DNA of 64,000 bases, taken from JAAUTG01 sp964458705. GTDB taxonomy: Bacteria; Bacteroidota; Bacteroidia; Chitinophagales; Saprospiraceae. A program made the translations under genes and the position numbers. The notes beneath the pieces were generated by a model, which worked only from the letters and a program-made list of their open reading frames with translations, was not told where the DNA came from and did not search any database. The DNA lies in the NCBI GenBank assembly GCA_964458705.1, contig CAYWKD010000009.1, positions 22,037 to 86,036 of the forward strand. The letters are read 5' to 3'. Position 1 is the first letter of the stretch, and the number at the start of each line of letters is the position of its first letter. Shown here piece after piece: positions 16,326-25,614 of this stretch.

Positions 16326-19289
16326 ATGAAAATTATATTTACTTTTTTATCGTGTATTTTGTTGATTCCGTTTCTAAAAGCACAAAATTGTACGTCCAGC
16401 ATATCAGAAGATAAAATTATTAATGACATACATATTTTGCGTACACACCCAGCCATTCTAGTCGTTCGAGGCAATTACAGTTATAGTTTAGCACTGCATA
16501 ATGAGAATAAAGGCATATTGGCAAAGGTTATTTCAAAAGCAGGTGTTGAATTTAACCAAGATGATGAAGTAATCTTCATAGACGTCAATCAAGTCAGAAA
16601 AACTTATCGTTTTATTGAATTAGGCACATCTAGTCGCTCAACGGGTACGCCCATATTTGAAAACTGGCTACAAATGGATATGGAAGCCATACAGTGGCTT
16701 GCCTCTACTTCTATCCAAGTGATTTACATTAAGAACAATATCGAAAACCAAATGCGTAAGTTCACTGTGAACGCTAGTCGGCAGCAAGAACTCAAACAAA
16801 TCGCAGTTTGTTTCTTACAACGACTCGATCCTTCCTTAGTCAATAATGTCAAAATAGATGCAGACTTACCTGCGGCTGATAAAAATGTACCAGCCTCTGC
16901 CACCTCTTCACTGAAACAATCAAATACTGCTAGTCAAGCCATCACAGATAATGAGGTAAAAACGCTGCAAAGAGATTTAGAGGCAACTAAGGAGCAACTT
17001 CGCGCTGAAATTGAAGCAGAAAAGAAAAAAGTTACTGAAATCAAAACTAGACTACAAGAAGAAATCTCAGAAGCCCGGCAGGATGCTGCAAATAAAAAAA
17101 GCGCTTATGCACAAGAAGTGCTAGAAGCTCGAAAAAAATCACAAGCAGAGATAGAAGAAGCAAGAAACGCTTTAGCTAAAGCAGTAGAAAATGCGAAGAT
17201 CAAAGCAGATAGCGAGATAGAAAAAATTAACCTAGACGTACAAGAATCAAGGCAGAAAGCAAATGAAGCAATAGAGAAAGCTAAGCTAGCATCAGCAGAA
17301 GAGGTCGCTGCTACCAGAGATAAGGCGGCAAAAGAAATTCAGTCTGTTAAAGAAAAATTAGAGTTAGCAAAACTTGAATATACCGACGAAATCGCCTCTG
17401 CTCGAGAAAATGCAGATAACGAATTACAAAGCATTCGTCAAGAAGCTATAACTACTATTCAAAAAGCAAGGCAAAAAGCTGAATCAGAACAAAATAGAAC
17501 AACAGCAGAAGTTGTTACAACTAAAAAATCAGCTGCTCAGCAAATTCTAGCAACCCAAGAAGCAACAGCGGAAGAAATTGCAAAAATCAAAGAAAATGCA
17601 GTACTCGAAAAAGAAAGAATTGCTTTTGAAGTAGCAGAATCTAGAAGAAAAGCAGCAGAAGAAAAAGCACTACTCAAAGAAAATAGCGCCGCAGAAATCG
17701 CCGAGATTCAAGAGAATGTTTCAAAAACAAAAGCTGCATCGGCTATTGAAGTAGCGGAGGCAAAGAAAAGAGCAAGTGAAGCCATAAGTGATGTGCAAAA
17801 ACAAGTAGCCAGTGAAAAAGAAAAAGCCAGTCAGGATATTACTACCACAAAAGCAGAACTAGTCGAAGAAAAAGCCTCACTTGCAACTGAGGTGATACAA
17901 GCAAGAGAGAAAGCTGCATTGACCATCCAAGCAATCAATGAAACAGCCACTCAAAAAGTAGCAACTGCAAAAGAGAAAGCTGCCGCAGAGCAAGCTAAAA
18001 TTGTAGCTGAAATAGTAGTTGCACGCGAAAAAGCCAATGAAGAATTAAAACGAATCGAAGCCGAGTTGAGCGAAAAAATTGCATTAGCAAAGAAAAAAGA
18101 AGATGCCATCAAACAACAATCAAGCGAGGAAGTCCTAACAGCAAGAGAACGCGCTAAAACAGAAATCGAAAAAGCCAAACAAGAAGCAGCTACTAATATT
18201 CAAACGGCTAACAAAAAGGCAGACACAGCAAGGCAGCAATATGCTACAGAAATAGAATCCGCTAAAAAGACAGCCGAAGAGCGCATGAAAACCATACAAG
18301 CAGAAGCGGCTAAAGCTACCGCAGACGCTGAAAAAAAGGCAAAAGAGGCACAATCTGCTACTGCTGAGGAAGTGGTAGCCACTAGACAAAAAGCCACAGA
18401 AGAAATTAAAAACGCCCGCTTGAAAGCTGCTCAAGAAGTGGCAGCAGCAAAAGAGAAAGCTGCATTAGCGAAGCAAGAGTCAGCTAATGAGGTCGCAGAA
18501 GCGAAGCGACTTTCCACAGAAAAAGTTACTCAAATTCAACAAGAAGAGGCAAAAGCATTACAAAGTTTAAAAGAAAAGGTAGCTAATGAACGTCAAGAAT
18601 TGATTGCAGGAGTAGCTAAAGCGAAAGAAACGGCTGCTCGAGAAATAGCTGCTACTCAAGAGCAGGCTGCTAATGAATTGAAAGCGATTCGGGAAGATAA
18701 TGCCAAGCAAAAGGAGACGCTTGCATTGGAAGTTTTACGCATTCGACAGGAAGCAGCGACTGAAATTGCAACAATTAAGGAAAGCACTGCAAAAGAAGTT
18801 GCTCAAGCTCAATTAGAGGCAACCGAGGCAATCGAACAAGCAAAATCAATGTCATTTACCAAACGAGAAGAATATGCAATAGCTACTGCAAAAGCAGAGC
18901 AGGAAGCCAAACAAGCCATCGCAATAGCACAAAACAAAAGTCAAGAAGCAGTAGAACAAATAAGACTTGAAACAGCCAACAAAAAAGCACAATATAATGA
19001 TGAAGCAGCAGCAGCTAGAAAAAATACTTTAGCTGAAATATCAAAGGCTGAAAAGGAAGCATCTGATGCTATTTACGCCGCTCGCCAACAAGCAAAGGAA
19101 GAAATTACTAAAGTCAAAGAGGATGCAGCTAAACAAATTGCAGCAGAGCAACAGAAAATCACTAAAGTCAAATCTACTTTGGAGGTAGAACAGCAAAAAC
19201 TTAAAGCACTACAGGATCAGCTCAAAGCATTGGAGATACAAATAAAAGAGAAAAAAGCAACCGTAGCTGGAGGAAATAGTAATGAATAA
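16326..19289 (+). CDS. Giant secreted Ala/Glu/Lys-rich coiled-coil protein with an 11-residue repeat
   Basis: 987 residues. A signal peptide (ending LLIPFLKAQ) leads a ~165-residue globular N-terminal region with beta strands (HPAILVVRGNYSYSLAL). From about residue 205 to 975 it is uninterrupted Ala/Glu/Lys/Gln helix. The repeated core is E-[VI]-x-x-[AS]-[RK]-x-x-[AS]-x-x-E-[IL] (EVAATRDKAAKEI, EIASARENADNEL, EVLTARERAKTEI, EVVATRQKATEEI), an 11-residue spacing, and cores often recur 29 or 40 residues apart. This is hendecad-type coiled coil rather than heptad. Being exported and about 115 nm long if one helix, it could be a structural envelope rod or spacer. I recognise no family. It lies alone, convergent with the DUF4252 genes. 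Confidence 0.85.
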   Translation: MKIIFTFLSCILLIPFLKAQNCTSSISEDKIINDIHILRTHPAILVVRGNYSYSLALHNENKGILAKVISKAGVEFNQDDEVIFIDVNQVRKTYRFIELGTSSRSTGTPIFENWLQMDMEAIQWLASTSIQVIYIKNNIENQMRKFTVNASRQQELKQIAVCFLQRLDPSLVNNVKIDADLPAADKNVPASATSSLKQSNTASQAITDNEVKTLQRDLEATKEQLRAEIEAEKKKVTEIKTRLQEEISEARQDAANKKSAYAQEVLEARKKSQAEIEEARNALAKAVENAKIKADSEIEKINLDVQESRQKANEAIEKAKLASAEEVAATRDKAAKEIQSVKEKLELAKLEYTDEIASARENADNELQSIRQEAITTIQKARQKAESEQNRTTAEVVTTKKSAAQQILATQEATAEEIAKIKENAVLEKERIAFEVAESRRKAAEEKALLKENSAAEIAEIQENVSKTKAASAIEVAEAKKRASEAISDVQKQVASEKEKASQDITTTKAELVEEKASLATEVIQAREKAALTIQAINETATQKVATAKEKAAAEQAKIVAEIVVAREKANEELKRIEAELSEKIALAKKKEDAIKQQSSEEVLTARERAKTEIEKAKQEAATNIQTANKKADTARQQYATEIESAKKTAEERMKTIQAEAAKATADAEKKAKEAQSATAEEVVATRQKATEEIKNARLKAAQEVAAAKEKAALAKQESANEVAEAKRLSTEKVTQIQQEEAKALQSLKEKVANERQELIAGVAKAKETAAREIAATQEQAANELKAIREDNAKQKETLALEVLRIRQEAATEIATIKESTAKEVAQAQLEATEAIEQAKSMSFTKREEYAIATAKAEQEAKQAIAIAQNKSQEAVEQIRLETANKKAQYNDEAAAARKNTLAEISKAEKEASDAIYAARQQAKEEITKVKEDAAKQIAAEQQKITKVKSTLEVEQQKLKALQDQLKALEIQIKEKKATVAGGNSNE

Positions 19290-19290
19290 A

Positions 19291-19366
19291 TGCTGGTATT
19301 GGGTATTAGGAAAATATATTCAACGATCAAAATCGAACTACTCCCAATATCCAATACCTAGTATCT
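19291..19366. terminator. Inverted repeat between convergent genes
   Basis: TGCTGGTATTGGGTATTAGG (19291-19310) pairs imperfectly with CCCAATATCCAATACCTAGTA (19343-19363). It lies in the 80-base gap between the stop codons of the coiled-coil gene and the last DUF4252 gene, where a bidirectional terminator is expected. Confidence 0.5.
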
Positions 19367-19370
19367 CACT

Positions 19371-19862
19371 TTATACTTGCTCAAATGGCTCGCCACCATC
19401 AATATTAATATTCAATTTTTCTAGTTCTTCCAAATGTATTTTTCCTGCTACACTAATCAATACAAAGCTATCCTTGCCTTTACTGAGCATCACTACGTCA
19501 GTGATCCAACCTCCACGCTCCAAAATCATGAACTTGACGTTTTTGCCCTCGTGCCTAATTTCCATAAGGTCTTCGTATTTATCTCGCTTTATCTGTCGTA
19601 GCAAACGACGAATATCTGCATCAGTAACAGGTGAATGCTCCCTAAAAGCTAATAGACGAAGTTTAGTAATTTTACTCAATACCTTGTCCGACTTGCTGTC
19701 GGTCGTAAAGTTGGCAACTAAGTTTAGGGAAAAACCTTGCAGTGAGATATTTGTACCATCTTCTTCTGCAAATTGCTGAATGAAACGCTCAATCGTGTTT
19801 GATTGAGCCAACAGCAAGCATGGAGATAAAGCAATCCATAGTATCAAAATATACAATTTCAT
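19371..19862 (-). CDS. DUF4252 protein, third in the sigma-factor operon
   Basis: About 163 residues from the ATG at 19860-19862, which gives a clean signal peptide (MKLYILILW ... LLLAQ). An in-frame start ten codons upstream would put charged residues before it. The fold is the DUF4252 type, recognised from IERFIQQF near the N-terminus and the repeated ending VLISVAGKIHLEELEKL. It is a paralogue of the two genes upstream. No function is known. As the last gene of the run it ends at the inverted repeat facing the coiled-coil gene. Confidence 0.82.
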   Translation of the reverse strand: MKLYILILWIALSPCLLLAQSNTIERFIQQFAEEDGTNISLQGFSLNLVANFTTDSKSDKVLSKITKLRLLAFREHSPVTDADIRRLLRQIKRDKYEDLMEIRHEGKNVKFMILERGGWITDVVMLSKGKDSFVLISVAGKIHLEELEKLNINIDGGEPFEQV

Positions 19863-19909
19863 AGTTTTCGTTTTAGATTTAAAAAAATACACAGTTTGGA
19901 AAAAAGTAA

Positions 19910-20410
19910 TTACCAGTCCTCAGCAATAGCTAGCTCAATGAGTTCTTCTAGCTCTTCGTAGTGAATGTTGGTTGCTAAGCTCACCATCACCAGTTCACTT
20001 TCTTGTTCTGCAAGAATGAAGATATTTTTGATACGAGTTTTATGTTCTCGAATTAGAATATTAGCTTTTGTTTCTTTTGACCGAATAGAGATATATTCCT
20101 CGAAATGCTCTTTGCGAAGTCCCGATAATAATGCTCTATAATCCTTCGCTTTAATGGAAAGAGCATCGCTCACCAGTACCTTTACACCCCTTGTACGCCT
20201 CGCTAAGTTCAGTATGCTTCTTTCTGGACCTTTCTCTACAAAAGGCATTCCAACCAAAGCAACAAAGCGAATCAATCCGCCGCCGAGCGAAACGTGGGCA
20301 GGATTACCACGTTTGTACTTTTTATAGAAGCAGTCAATTGTGTGAGTCTGAGCAAAGCTGATAGAAGATGTAGTTATTAAAACAACAAGTATCAGAAATA
20401 TTTTTTTCAT
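19910..20410 (-). CDS. DUF4252 protein, second in the sigma-factor operon
   Basis: 166 residues with a signal peptide (ITTSSISFAQ). The body contains the same elements as its neighbours (IDCFYKKY, then VMVSLATNIHYEELEELI at the C-terminus). It is more basic than its paralogues. It sits 47 bases after the stop of the gene to its right if the later start of the next gene is used, consistent with one transcript. Function unknown. Confidence 0.82.
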   Translation of the reverse strand: MKKIFLILVVLITTSSISFAQTHTIDCFYKKYKRGNPAHVSLGGGLIRFVALVGMPFVEKGPERSILNLARRTRGVKVLVSDALSIKAKDYRALLSGLRKEHFEEYISIRSKETKANILIREHKTRIKNIFILAEQESELVMVSLATNIHYEELEELIELAIAEDW

Positions 20411-20463
20411 AGTGATTTGATTATTTTGTTAGATGCCTATTTTTATTAAAAGATACTACTGCT

Positions 20464-20979
20464 CTAATCAAACTCCGATGCCATTTTTGACACTTTGTTT
20501 AGATCAATTCGTCCCACAAAACTCATCAGTACAAATGAATCATCACTATTTACGAGTAGCAGCAATTCGTTCACATAGTCCAATTCACCTTCGTCCTTAA
20601 TCAAAAATTGAACATTGGCTTCGTTTTTGCTTCTGACTGTCATGAGCATTTCGTACTCTTTGGTATTGATCTTACCTACCGCTTCTTTGTAAAGTGCTGC
20701 TACATCTTCATCCGCAACCAAAATGCGTAAGCCTTGCAAATCCTCCACAACTTCCATTATGGCTTCTGCTTCTTTATCATCTAGTTCCAAATCCATCTTT
20801 TTGAACAACTGAAACATTTTAGGACTGATATACACCACCGTGAATCGTTCATCTTCTAAATACTGATTGAAATATTTAGAAATGGCATCCGCTTGAGCGT
20901 TCATTGCACTGGTAGAAAGGCAGCATATAAAAGTTACTAGCAATACCATTGCTGCTTTCGTGATTGATTGTTTCATCAT
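20464..20979 (-). CDS. DUF4252 protein, first in the sigma-factor operon
   Basis: 171 residues with a signal peptide (CLSTSAMNAQA). DUF4252 signature parts: ISKYFNQYL near the N-terminus, the central EYEMLMTVRSK, and FVLMSFVGRIDLNKVSKM at the end. It is followed by two paralogues, so this is a tandem triplication with strong divergence. It follows the anti-sigma gene by 114 bases, where a separate promoter is possible. Confidence 0.83.
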   Translation of the reverse strand: MMKQSITKAAMVLLVTFICCLSTSAMNAQADAISKYFNQYLEDERFTVVYISPKMFQLFKKMDLELDDKEAEAIMEVVEDLQGLRILVADEDVAALYKEAVGKINTKEYEMLMTVRSKNEANVQFLIKDEGELDYVNELLLLVNSDDSFVLMSFVGRIDLNKVSKMASEFD

Positions 20980-21093
20980 TAATTGATTTTTAAAAATATT
21001 ATTAATGCTATTATGTATTGATATCGAGTTCTACTAATTGGTCGAATAATCAATTTTTAGTTAAATCATCCTTTCAGCAGATACCAAATATTT

Positions 21094-21600
21094 TTAATCC
21101 TTAAATATACTCGACACCTCATTGAGCTTATCTAATTCTTCAGCCACCTGTGCCGCTCCACCATTCAGTTTTTTTGCCAATAACTCCAATGCTGCCTTTG
21201 TATATTCGTAGGCTTCCTCAGGATTGTCGGGTTCGTATTGTTCCCAATTGATGACCGCCACTTGTTCTTCAGTTTGCCATTGATCTGCCACCCACCAACC
21301 TGCTACTAGCATTGCAATAGAAGCTGCAATTCCAATCGTCCAACGCATCCAAGTACTGGGGATTCTCCTGATAGTAGCTGTTGGAAGCTGTGCTACAATT
21401 TTCCGCTCCAGATCATCTGAAGACTGAATAGTAGCAGTTGTTGTAAAATATTGAAATAGCGATTGATAGGGCAGCAACTCACTCGCTACTTCATGCTCAT
21501 TGAAATAGCTCTTTAAGATTTGCTCTTCTGCAATAGAGGTGTTGCCGTCAAAATATTTTTCAAGCAATTTCTTAATTAATGTTGTTGAATAGGAGTACAT
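21094..21600 (-). CDS. Putative anti-sigma factor, single-pass membrane protein
   Basis: 168 residues: a cytoplasmic helical N-terminus (about 1-85), one membrane helix (about 87-105, WTIGIAASIAMLVAGWWVA) and a periplasmic acidic tail. It starts five bases after the ECF sigma stop codon, the usual arrangement of a sigma/anti-sigma pair. No zinc-binding HxxxCxxC motif is seen, so it is not a ZAS-type anti-sigma. The role is inferred from size, topology and position. Confidence 0.7.
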   Translation of the reverse strand: MYSYSTTLIKKLLEKYFDGNTSIAEEQILKSYFNEHEVASELLPYQSLFQYFTTTATIQSSDDLERKIVAQLPTATIRRIPSTWMRWTIGIAASIAMLVAGWWVADQWQTEEQVAVINWEQYEPDNPEEAYEYTKAALELLAKKLNGGAAQVAEELDKLNEVSSIFKD

Positions 21601-21605
21601 AAATC

Positions 21606-22115
21606 TTATTTTTGAAATACGCCCGATTGCTGAATTTGCTCCCGGATGTATTTTCTTGCTCTAAATAAATTAACTTTCACTTGATCGAGTGGTAATTCCA
21701 AAGCCACTGCAATTTCTTGATAGCTATATTCTTCAATATCTCTTAAGTGCATTACCAAGCGCTGCTTTTCAGGTAACTGATTCATTATCGATTGAATGTA
21801 TTGTACAGTATCTGATTGTTCCGCCAACTCAGCGGGTGTAGCACCATCATCTTTCTGAAAAAGGATGGTAGTGGCAACATCCTCCGTTCGCTTTCTTGCT
21901 CTAATTTTATCAATAGATACATTTTTAGTCATTTTAACCGTCCAAGCCTCCATATTCGATATTTCTGATAGTCGCTCTCGCTGCTGCCACAACTTAATGA
22001 AGACCTCTTGTACCACATCTTCTGCCTCAGGAATGTTACTCATTAAGGACAAAGCAAAGCGATATAGTTTATCCTTCAAGGGTACGATGCTATGTTGGAA
22101 TTCTTGTCTTGTCAT
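21606..22115 (-). CDS. ECF-type RNA polymerase sigma factor
   Basis: 169 residues, typical of extracytoplasmic-function sigma factors. Region 2 is seen in YRFALSLMSNIPEAEDVVQEVFIKLW, given here only as the segment at residues ~18-43, with the -10 recognition helix after it. Region 4 is seen in LPEKQRLVMHLRD and YSYQEIAVALELPLDQVKV (helix-turn-helix). It directs RNA polymerase to a small regulon that probably includes its own operon. It is first in a five-gene minus-strand run with an anti-sigma and three DUF4252 genes. Confidence 0.93.
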   Translation of the reverse strand: MTRQEFQHSIVPLKDKLYRFALSLMSNIPEAEDVVQEVFIKLWQQRERLSEISNMEAWTVKMTKNVSIDKIRARKRTEDVATTILFQKDDGATPAELAEQSDTVQYIQSIMNQLPEKQRLVMHLRDIEEYSYQEIAVALELPLDQVKVNLFRARKYIREQIQQSGVFQK

Positions 22116-22227
22116 TTCAGACCAAAGACGGGACGAGCAAAAAAAATGTTACAGAAAATAAAAAAACTTTAGAAGAAAATGATTCAGGTGCAAAATTGAC
22201 GTGATAGTTAACTACTAATCAATAGCT

Positions 22228-22245
22228 AACGTTACGCAAAACAAT
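22228..22245. repeat. GTTACGCAAAACAA motif (end of a dispersed element)
   Basis: AACGTTACGCAAAACAAT here matches the left end of the 127-bp inverted-repeat element at 34406-34532, and both are followed by an ATAGCTA motif. No partner end is evident nearby, so this may be a solo or decayed end. Confidence 0.4.
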
Positions 22246-22262
22246 AATAAATAGCTAATTGT

Positions 22263-22278
22263 ACCCAAAAACTTGGGT
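22263..22278 (-). terminator. Short hairpin after the TonB receptor gene
   Basis: ACCCAA and TTGGGT pair around a 4-nt loop, 14 bases beyond the stop codon of the minus-strand receptor gene. The T-run lies on the plus-strand side, so its use as a minus-strand terminator is uncertain. Confidence 0.4.
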
Positions 22279-22291
22279 TTTTACTCCAAAA

Positions 22292-25200
22292 CTATTGCCA
22301 GTCAAAATCGAGCAACTCTACGTGAGCATCATAATCATACCACGCTAAGACAACTCCCTCTGGTGTTTCAGCAAGCATACTTGAACTTTTTAATCGAACA
22401 TTTTTCGATAATGGAATCTTTTTTGAGGCAATTATCTCATGCTGCTCGTTCATTTGAACAATCATCAATTGTTGTTCCTCCTCCCAACTTAATATTACAC
22501 TTTTATTAGAAAGGATAAGTACATCAACTTTGCCTACTAACCGATTAGTGGGAAGAGAAATCGGAGAGGAGAACTGCTCACCGTAGTCGTTTGAAGTGGC
22601 AAAACTCAGCGTTGATGGCTTGTCGTCAAAAATATTGATCCACACAAGAGCTACTTTACTCTCATGAGCATCAATAGCTGGAGATTCTATTGTGGTTTGT
22701 GACGTATTTTTTTCATTAGAAATTACTTCTGCCGTTTGCCAAATTCCTTCATTATATTGGCGCACTATAACACTACTTTGTCTATTTCGATAAGCTAAAA
22801 GTCCACCTTTTTCGGTAGTTACCGCATCAAATGGGCAAAGTGGGTTAATATCATCTGAGACAGTTTGCTCCTTATTGAGTTTACCACTTTTGCTTAGTTC
22901 AGCCGAACGAATGGTGAGCCTACCTTCTTTTGTTGGAAAGTATCTACCCGATGGCTCATGCAGCTTTTTAGTAGCTCTTCCATCCATCCAAACTAGTAAA
23001 GATTGATCTTGATTGATCGCAATCATTTTAGCTAATCCATAAAATGCTGGTATATCTGTATCATAGGGTTTGAAGGAGGATTGCCATGTTTTTCCTTTAT
23101 TATTAGATTGGCTTAGCCATATATGATGATCGTAAACATTTCGAGCATTACTTTTCTGTAACCAAAGTGCGGTCAGTTGCTTCTCATTATCCGATATGAA
23201 AATTTGTGGCGCATCAACTTCGTTAATAAACCATTGGTTGTTTCCTATCTGGATTGTTTTGGGGCGCGACCAGTCTTTGTTTTTCCATGTAGAAAATTGA
23301 AGTAACTGCTCCCCGTCATTTTGATTCTCTATCCACGAAGCATAAAGCTGATCTTGGTTATGAGACAATCTGAACGCTCTTTTCTGCTGCTGCTCAAAAG
23401 GGCGATTTTTGAACTTAGCAGCTTTGTTATCGAAAAGCCTTAGCGTAGCACTCACAAAAAAACTTCTGCCTGCACCAATAGGTACGCCACTGCCCGAACT
23501 ATGTGCGCCTGCGCCTCCGCCTGTTACACTCACTTGCGTAATATTCAAAAGATTCCTAACCCCTGCTGATATACTCAAGCGATCATTCAGGAAGTCTTGT
23601 ACAATCGTAGCATCCAACATTGTAAACCCCTCTTGTATGCGCTGCCTAGCAACAGTTGCTCCATTTTCTTCTACGGGATAATAACTTATAAATCGATCAT
23701 TTTTTCTGATGAAGGCATTTATATTAGTTTCAGAGAATGGTATTTCATATCCCAATTTACCGTTGATCTCATTGCTATAAGTAAATTCATCCACATTCGC
23801 AAGCGTTGCACTAAGTGGATTGTAGAAGCCAATTCTCGACACACCACCTTCCAAGGAAAAATTCTTCCAACCATAAGATATACTTAAATTCCCCCCTTGT
23901 GTCTTTGAGTTTTCTAGGTTGAAATAGGCATATTGTGTAGATTGATTTGGAGTAACAGGCGTGATAATCCCATCATTTTCAATGAATGGAAAGAGTTGAA
24001 TTTGGTCTTTTATTTGATTGTAAAATAATTTAAAATTAGCAGATATACGGTGTTGATTGAATTGCTCGTTGTAACTAAGATTCGTTTGAAGGTTATTGGA
24101 AGTTTCTGCCTGCAAGTCAGGATTGCCAATAATGAAGTGATTAATGTCAATGAACGATAGGTATAGTTCTTTCAAGCTAGGGCTACGAAAGCCTTTTCCG
24201 TAGGACACTCGCCAAAGCAAGTTATCATTCATTTGATATTTAAGGTGAAAAGAAGGAATCAAGGGAGCATCATATTTTGAATTTTTTGCATAACGAAGTC
24301 CAGTCTCGGCTATCCATTTTCTATTCGGTTGGTATCTTAGACTACCAAAAATGGCATAATCATAGATGCTACTCATTCCCACTCTATCGCTCGCTTCATC
24401 CACAATTCTTGCACCTTCACCTATTTCGTAGTTTGCATCAACTCCTACTTGAAAATTGAAATTACTATTTCTAAAGCGACTAGCTAAAGTAGAGCGCAGC
24501 GTATAAGTCTTAAAAGCCGTTGTGTCTCCTGCAGTTGAAGCCTGAGCATCCTCTTCAAAATCAAGTCGATAAGTGTTGACGTTTCTATCGAAAGTGTTAA
24601 AGCCCAATGTATTTTGCCAGTAGTAGTTTTTCAAAAGGCTGCCTTCGTGGAGTAAGTTATGGTTTAGTCTATTCGTCAAATAATAATCATCAAAGGCATA
24701 CGGCTTGAACTGCGGACGGCGAACATCTCCTAAGTTTTGGACTTCTTCATTGAAATACGAAAAGCGATAAATAACTCGATGATCTGCTCCAAAATCATAG
24801 CGCAGACTAGCATCGGCGTACCACTGTTCTTTGGGATTCCAAAGTACTGAGCGAGTAGTATCTTCACTAAATCCATTGAACCAATCTCTACCACCATTTA
24901 CACGCAGCAGCCAATTATCATCCAACTTAATACCACCATCGAAAGAGGAGCTAGACTCTGCACGGGTTTCTAATTGTTGCCTCAGGGTAAGTTCATGTGA
25001 GAGTAGTTGTGATTTCTTGGTTATGAGATTAATCACGCCACCTAGTGCGTCCGTACCATAGGAAACCGACATCGGACCTTCCACAATTTCTACTCGCTCA
25101 ATATTATTTAAGTTGATCTGACTCAAATCAATATTACCATCCAAACGCCCAACTACGGGAACTCCATCAATCATTATTTTAATATTCTCACCACTGACCC

Positions 25201-25561
25201 CTAGCAAACTCATGCTGCTTCCCAATATTAAATCTTGATTGATACGTATATTCAAGTCTTGCTGTAGAAGTTGTTCTAAGTTATTTGCGCCTTGCTGCTC
25301 AATGGTTACTCTTGTAATCGTCCTGATTTGTTGAACCGCATTTTTACTATCCGTCGGAGCGTACTGTGCCGTTACAACAATATCGTCTAACTCAATAGAC
25401 ATAGCAAATGTATCTTGCTGAACCATTTGCTCAACAGCAGGTACTTTGATACTTTCTTGTGCAGTCAACACCTGTGAAAGTGCTACTAAACAAACAATTA
25501 AGAAGAACAGATACTGATTGATCCCTGTAAATGTATGGATTGGATTCATTGATCTAGACAT
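22292..25561 (-). CDS. TonB-dependent heme-type receptor fused to a C-terminal propeller
   Basis: 1089 residues. Signal peptide (about 15-35), TonB-box-like region DDIVVTAQY (59-67), plug domain (about 75-185, with DGVPVVGRLD and YGTDALGGVINLI), then a beta-barrel to about residue 710, whose last strand is FFVSATLRLF. The barrel carries FRSP (458-461), His475 and NPDL (480-483), matching the FRAP/His/NPNL box of heme receptors such as HmuR and HemR. Residues ~720-1089 are extra: beta strands with Asp-box-like motifs (SNNKGKTW 819-826, SNDYGEQF 990-997), as in sialidase-type propellers. Termini of such barrels face the periplasm, so the propeller should too. It probably shares a transcript with the DUF6607 gene 53 bases upstream. 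Heme as substrate is inferred. Confidence 0.88.
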   Translation of the reverse strand: MSRSMNPIHTFTGINQYLFFLIVCLVALSQVLTAQESIKVPAVEQMVQQDTFAMSIELDDIVVTAQYAPTDSKNAVQQIRTITRVTIEQQGANNLEQLLQQDLNIRINQDLILGSSMSLLGVSGENIKIMIDGVPVVGRLDGNIDLSQINLNNIERVEIVEGPMSVSYGTDALGGVINLITKKSQLLSHELTLRQQLETRAESSSSFDGGIKLDDNWLLRVNGGRDWFNGFSEDTTRSVLWNPKEQWYADASLRYDFGADHRVIYRFSYFNEEVQNLGDVRRPQFKPYAFDDYYLTNRLNHNLLHEGSLLKNYYWQNTLGFNTFDRNVNTYRLDFEEDAQASTAGDTTAFKTYTLRSTLASRFRNSNFNFQVGVDANYEIGEGARIVDEASDRVGMSSIYDYAIFGSLRYQPNRKWIAETGLRYAKNSKYDAPLIPSFHLKYQMNDNLLWRVSYGKGFRSPSLKELYLSFIDINHFIIGNPDLQAETSNNLQTNLSYNEQFNQHRISANFKLFYNQIKDQIQLFPFIENDGIITPVTPNQSTQYAYFNLENSKTQGGNLSISYGWKNFSLEGGVSRIGFYNPLSATLANVDEFTYSNEINGKLGYEIPFSETNINAFIRKNDRFISYYPVEENGATVARQRIQEGFTMLDATIVQDFLNDRLSISAGVRNLLNITQVSVTGGGAGAHSSGSGVPIGAGRSFFVSATLRLFDNKAAKFKNRPFEQQQKRAFRLSHNQDQLYASWIENQNDGEQLLQFSTWKNKDWSRPKTIQIGNNQWFINEVDAPQIFISDNEKQLTALWLQKSNARNVYDHHIWLSQSNNKGKTWQSSFKPYDTDIPAFYGLAKMIAINQDQSLLVWMDGRATKKLHEPSGRYFPTKEGRLTIRSAELSKSGKLNKEQTVSDDINPLCPFDAVTTEKGGLLAYRNRQSSVIVRQYNEGIWQTAEVISNEKNTSQTTIESPAIDAHESKVALVWINIFDDKPSTLSFATSNDYGEQFSSPISLPTNRLVGKVDVLILSNKSVILSWEEEQQLMIVQMNEQHEIIASKKIPLSKNVRLKSSSMLAETPEGVVLAWYDYDAHVELLDFDWQ

Positions 25562-25614
25562 AATTAATAGATGAAACGCAGCGCACTCACACTACGTTTC
25601 ATCTATTCAGAAAA

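Noticed and set aside
18135..18434. Cys/Phe/Ser-rich minus-strand open frames inside the coiled-coil gene
   Set aside because: They mirror the Ala/Glu/Lys codon bias of the plus-strand gene and have no start context of their own.
19282..19779. 165-codon plus-strand frame after the coiled-coil gene
   Set aside because: It overlaps the inverted repeat and the antisense of a DUF4252 gene, and the sequence is low-quality for a protein.
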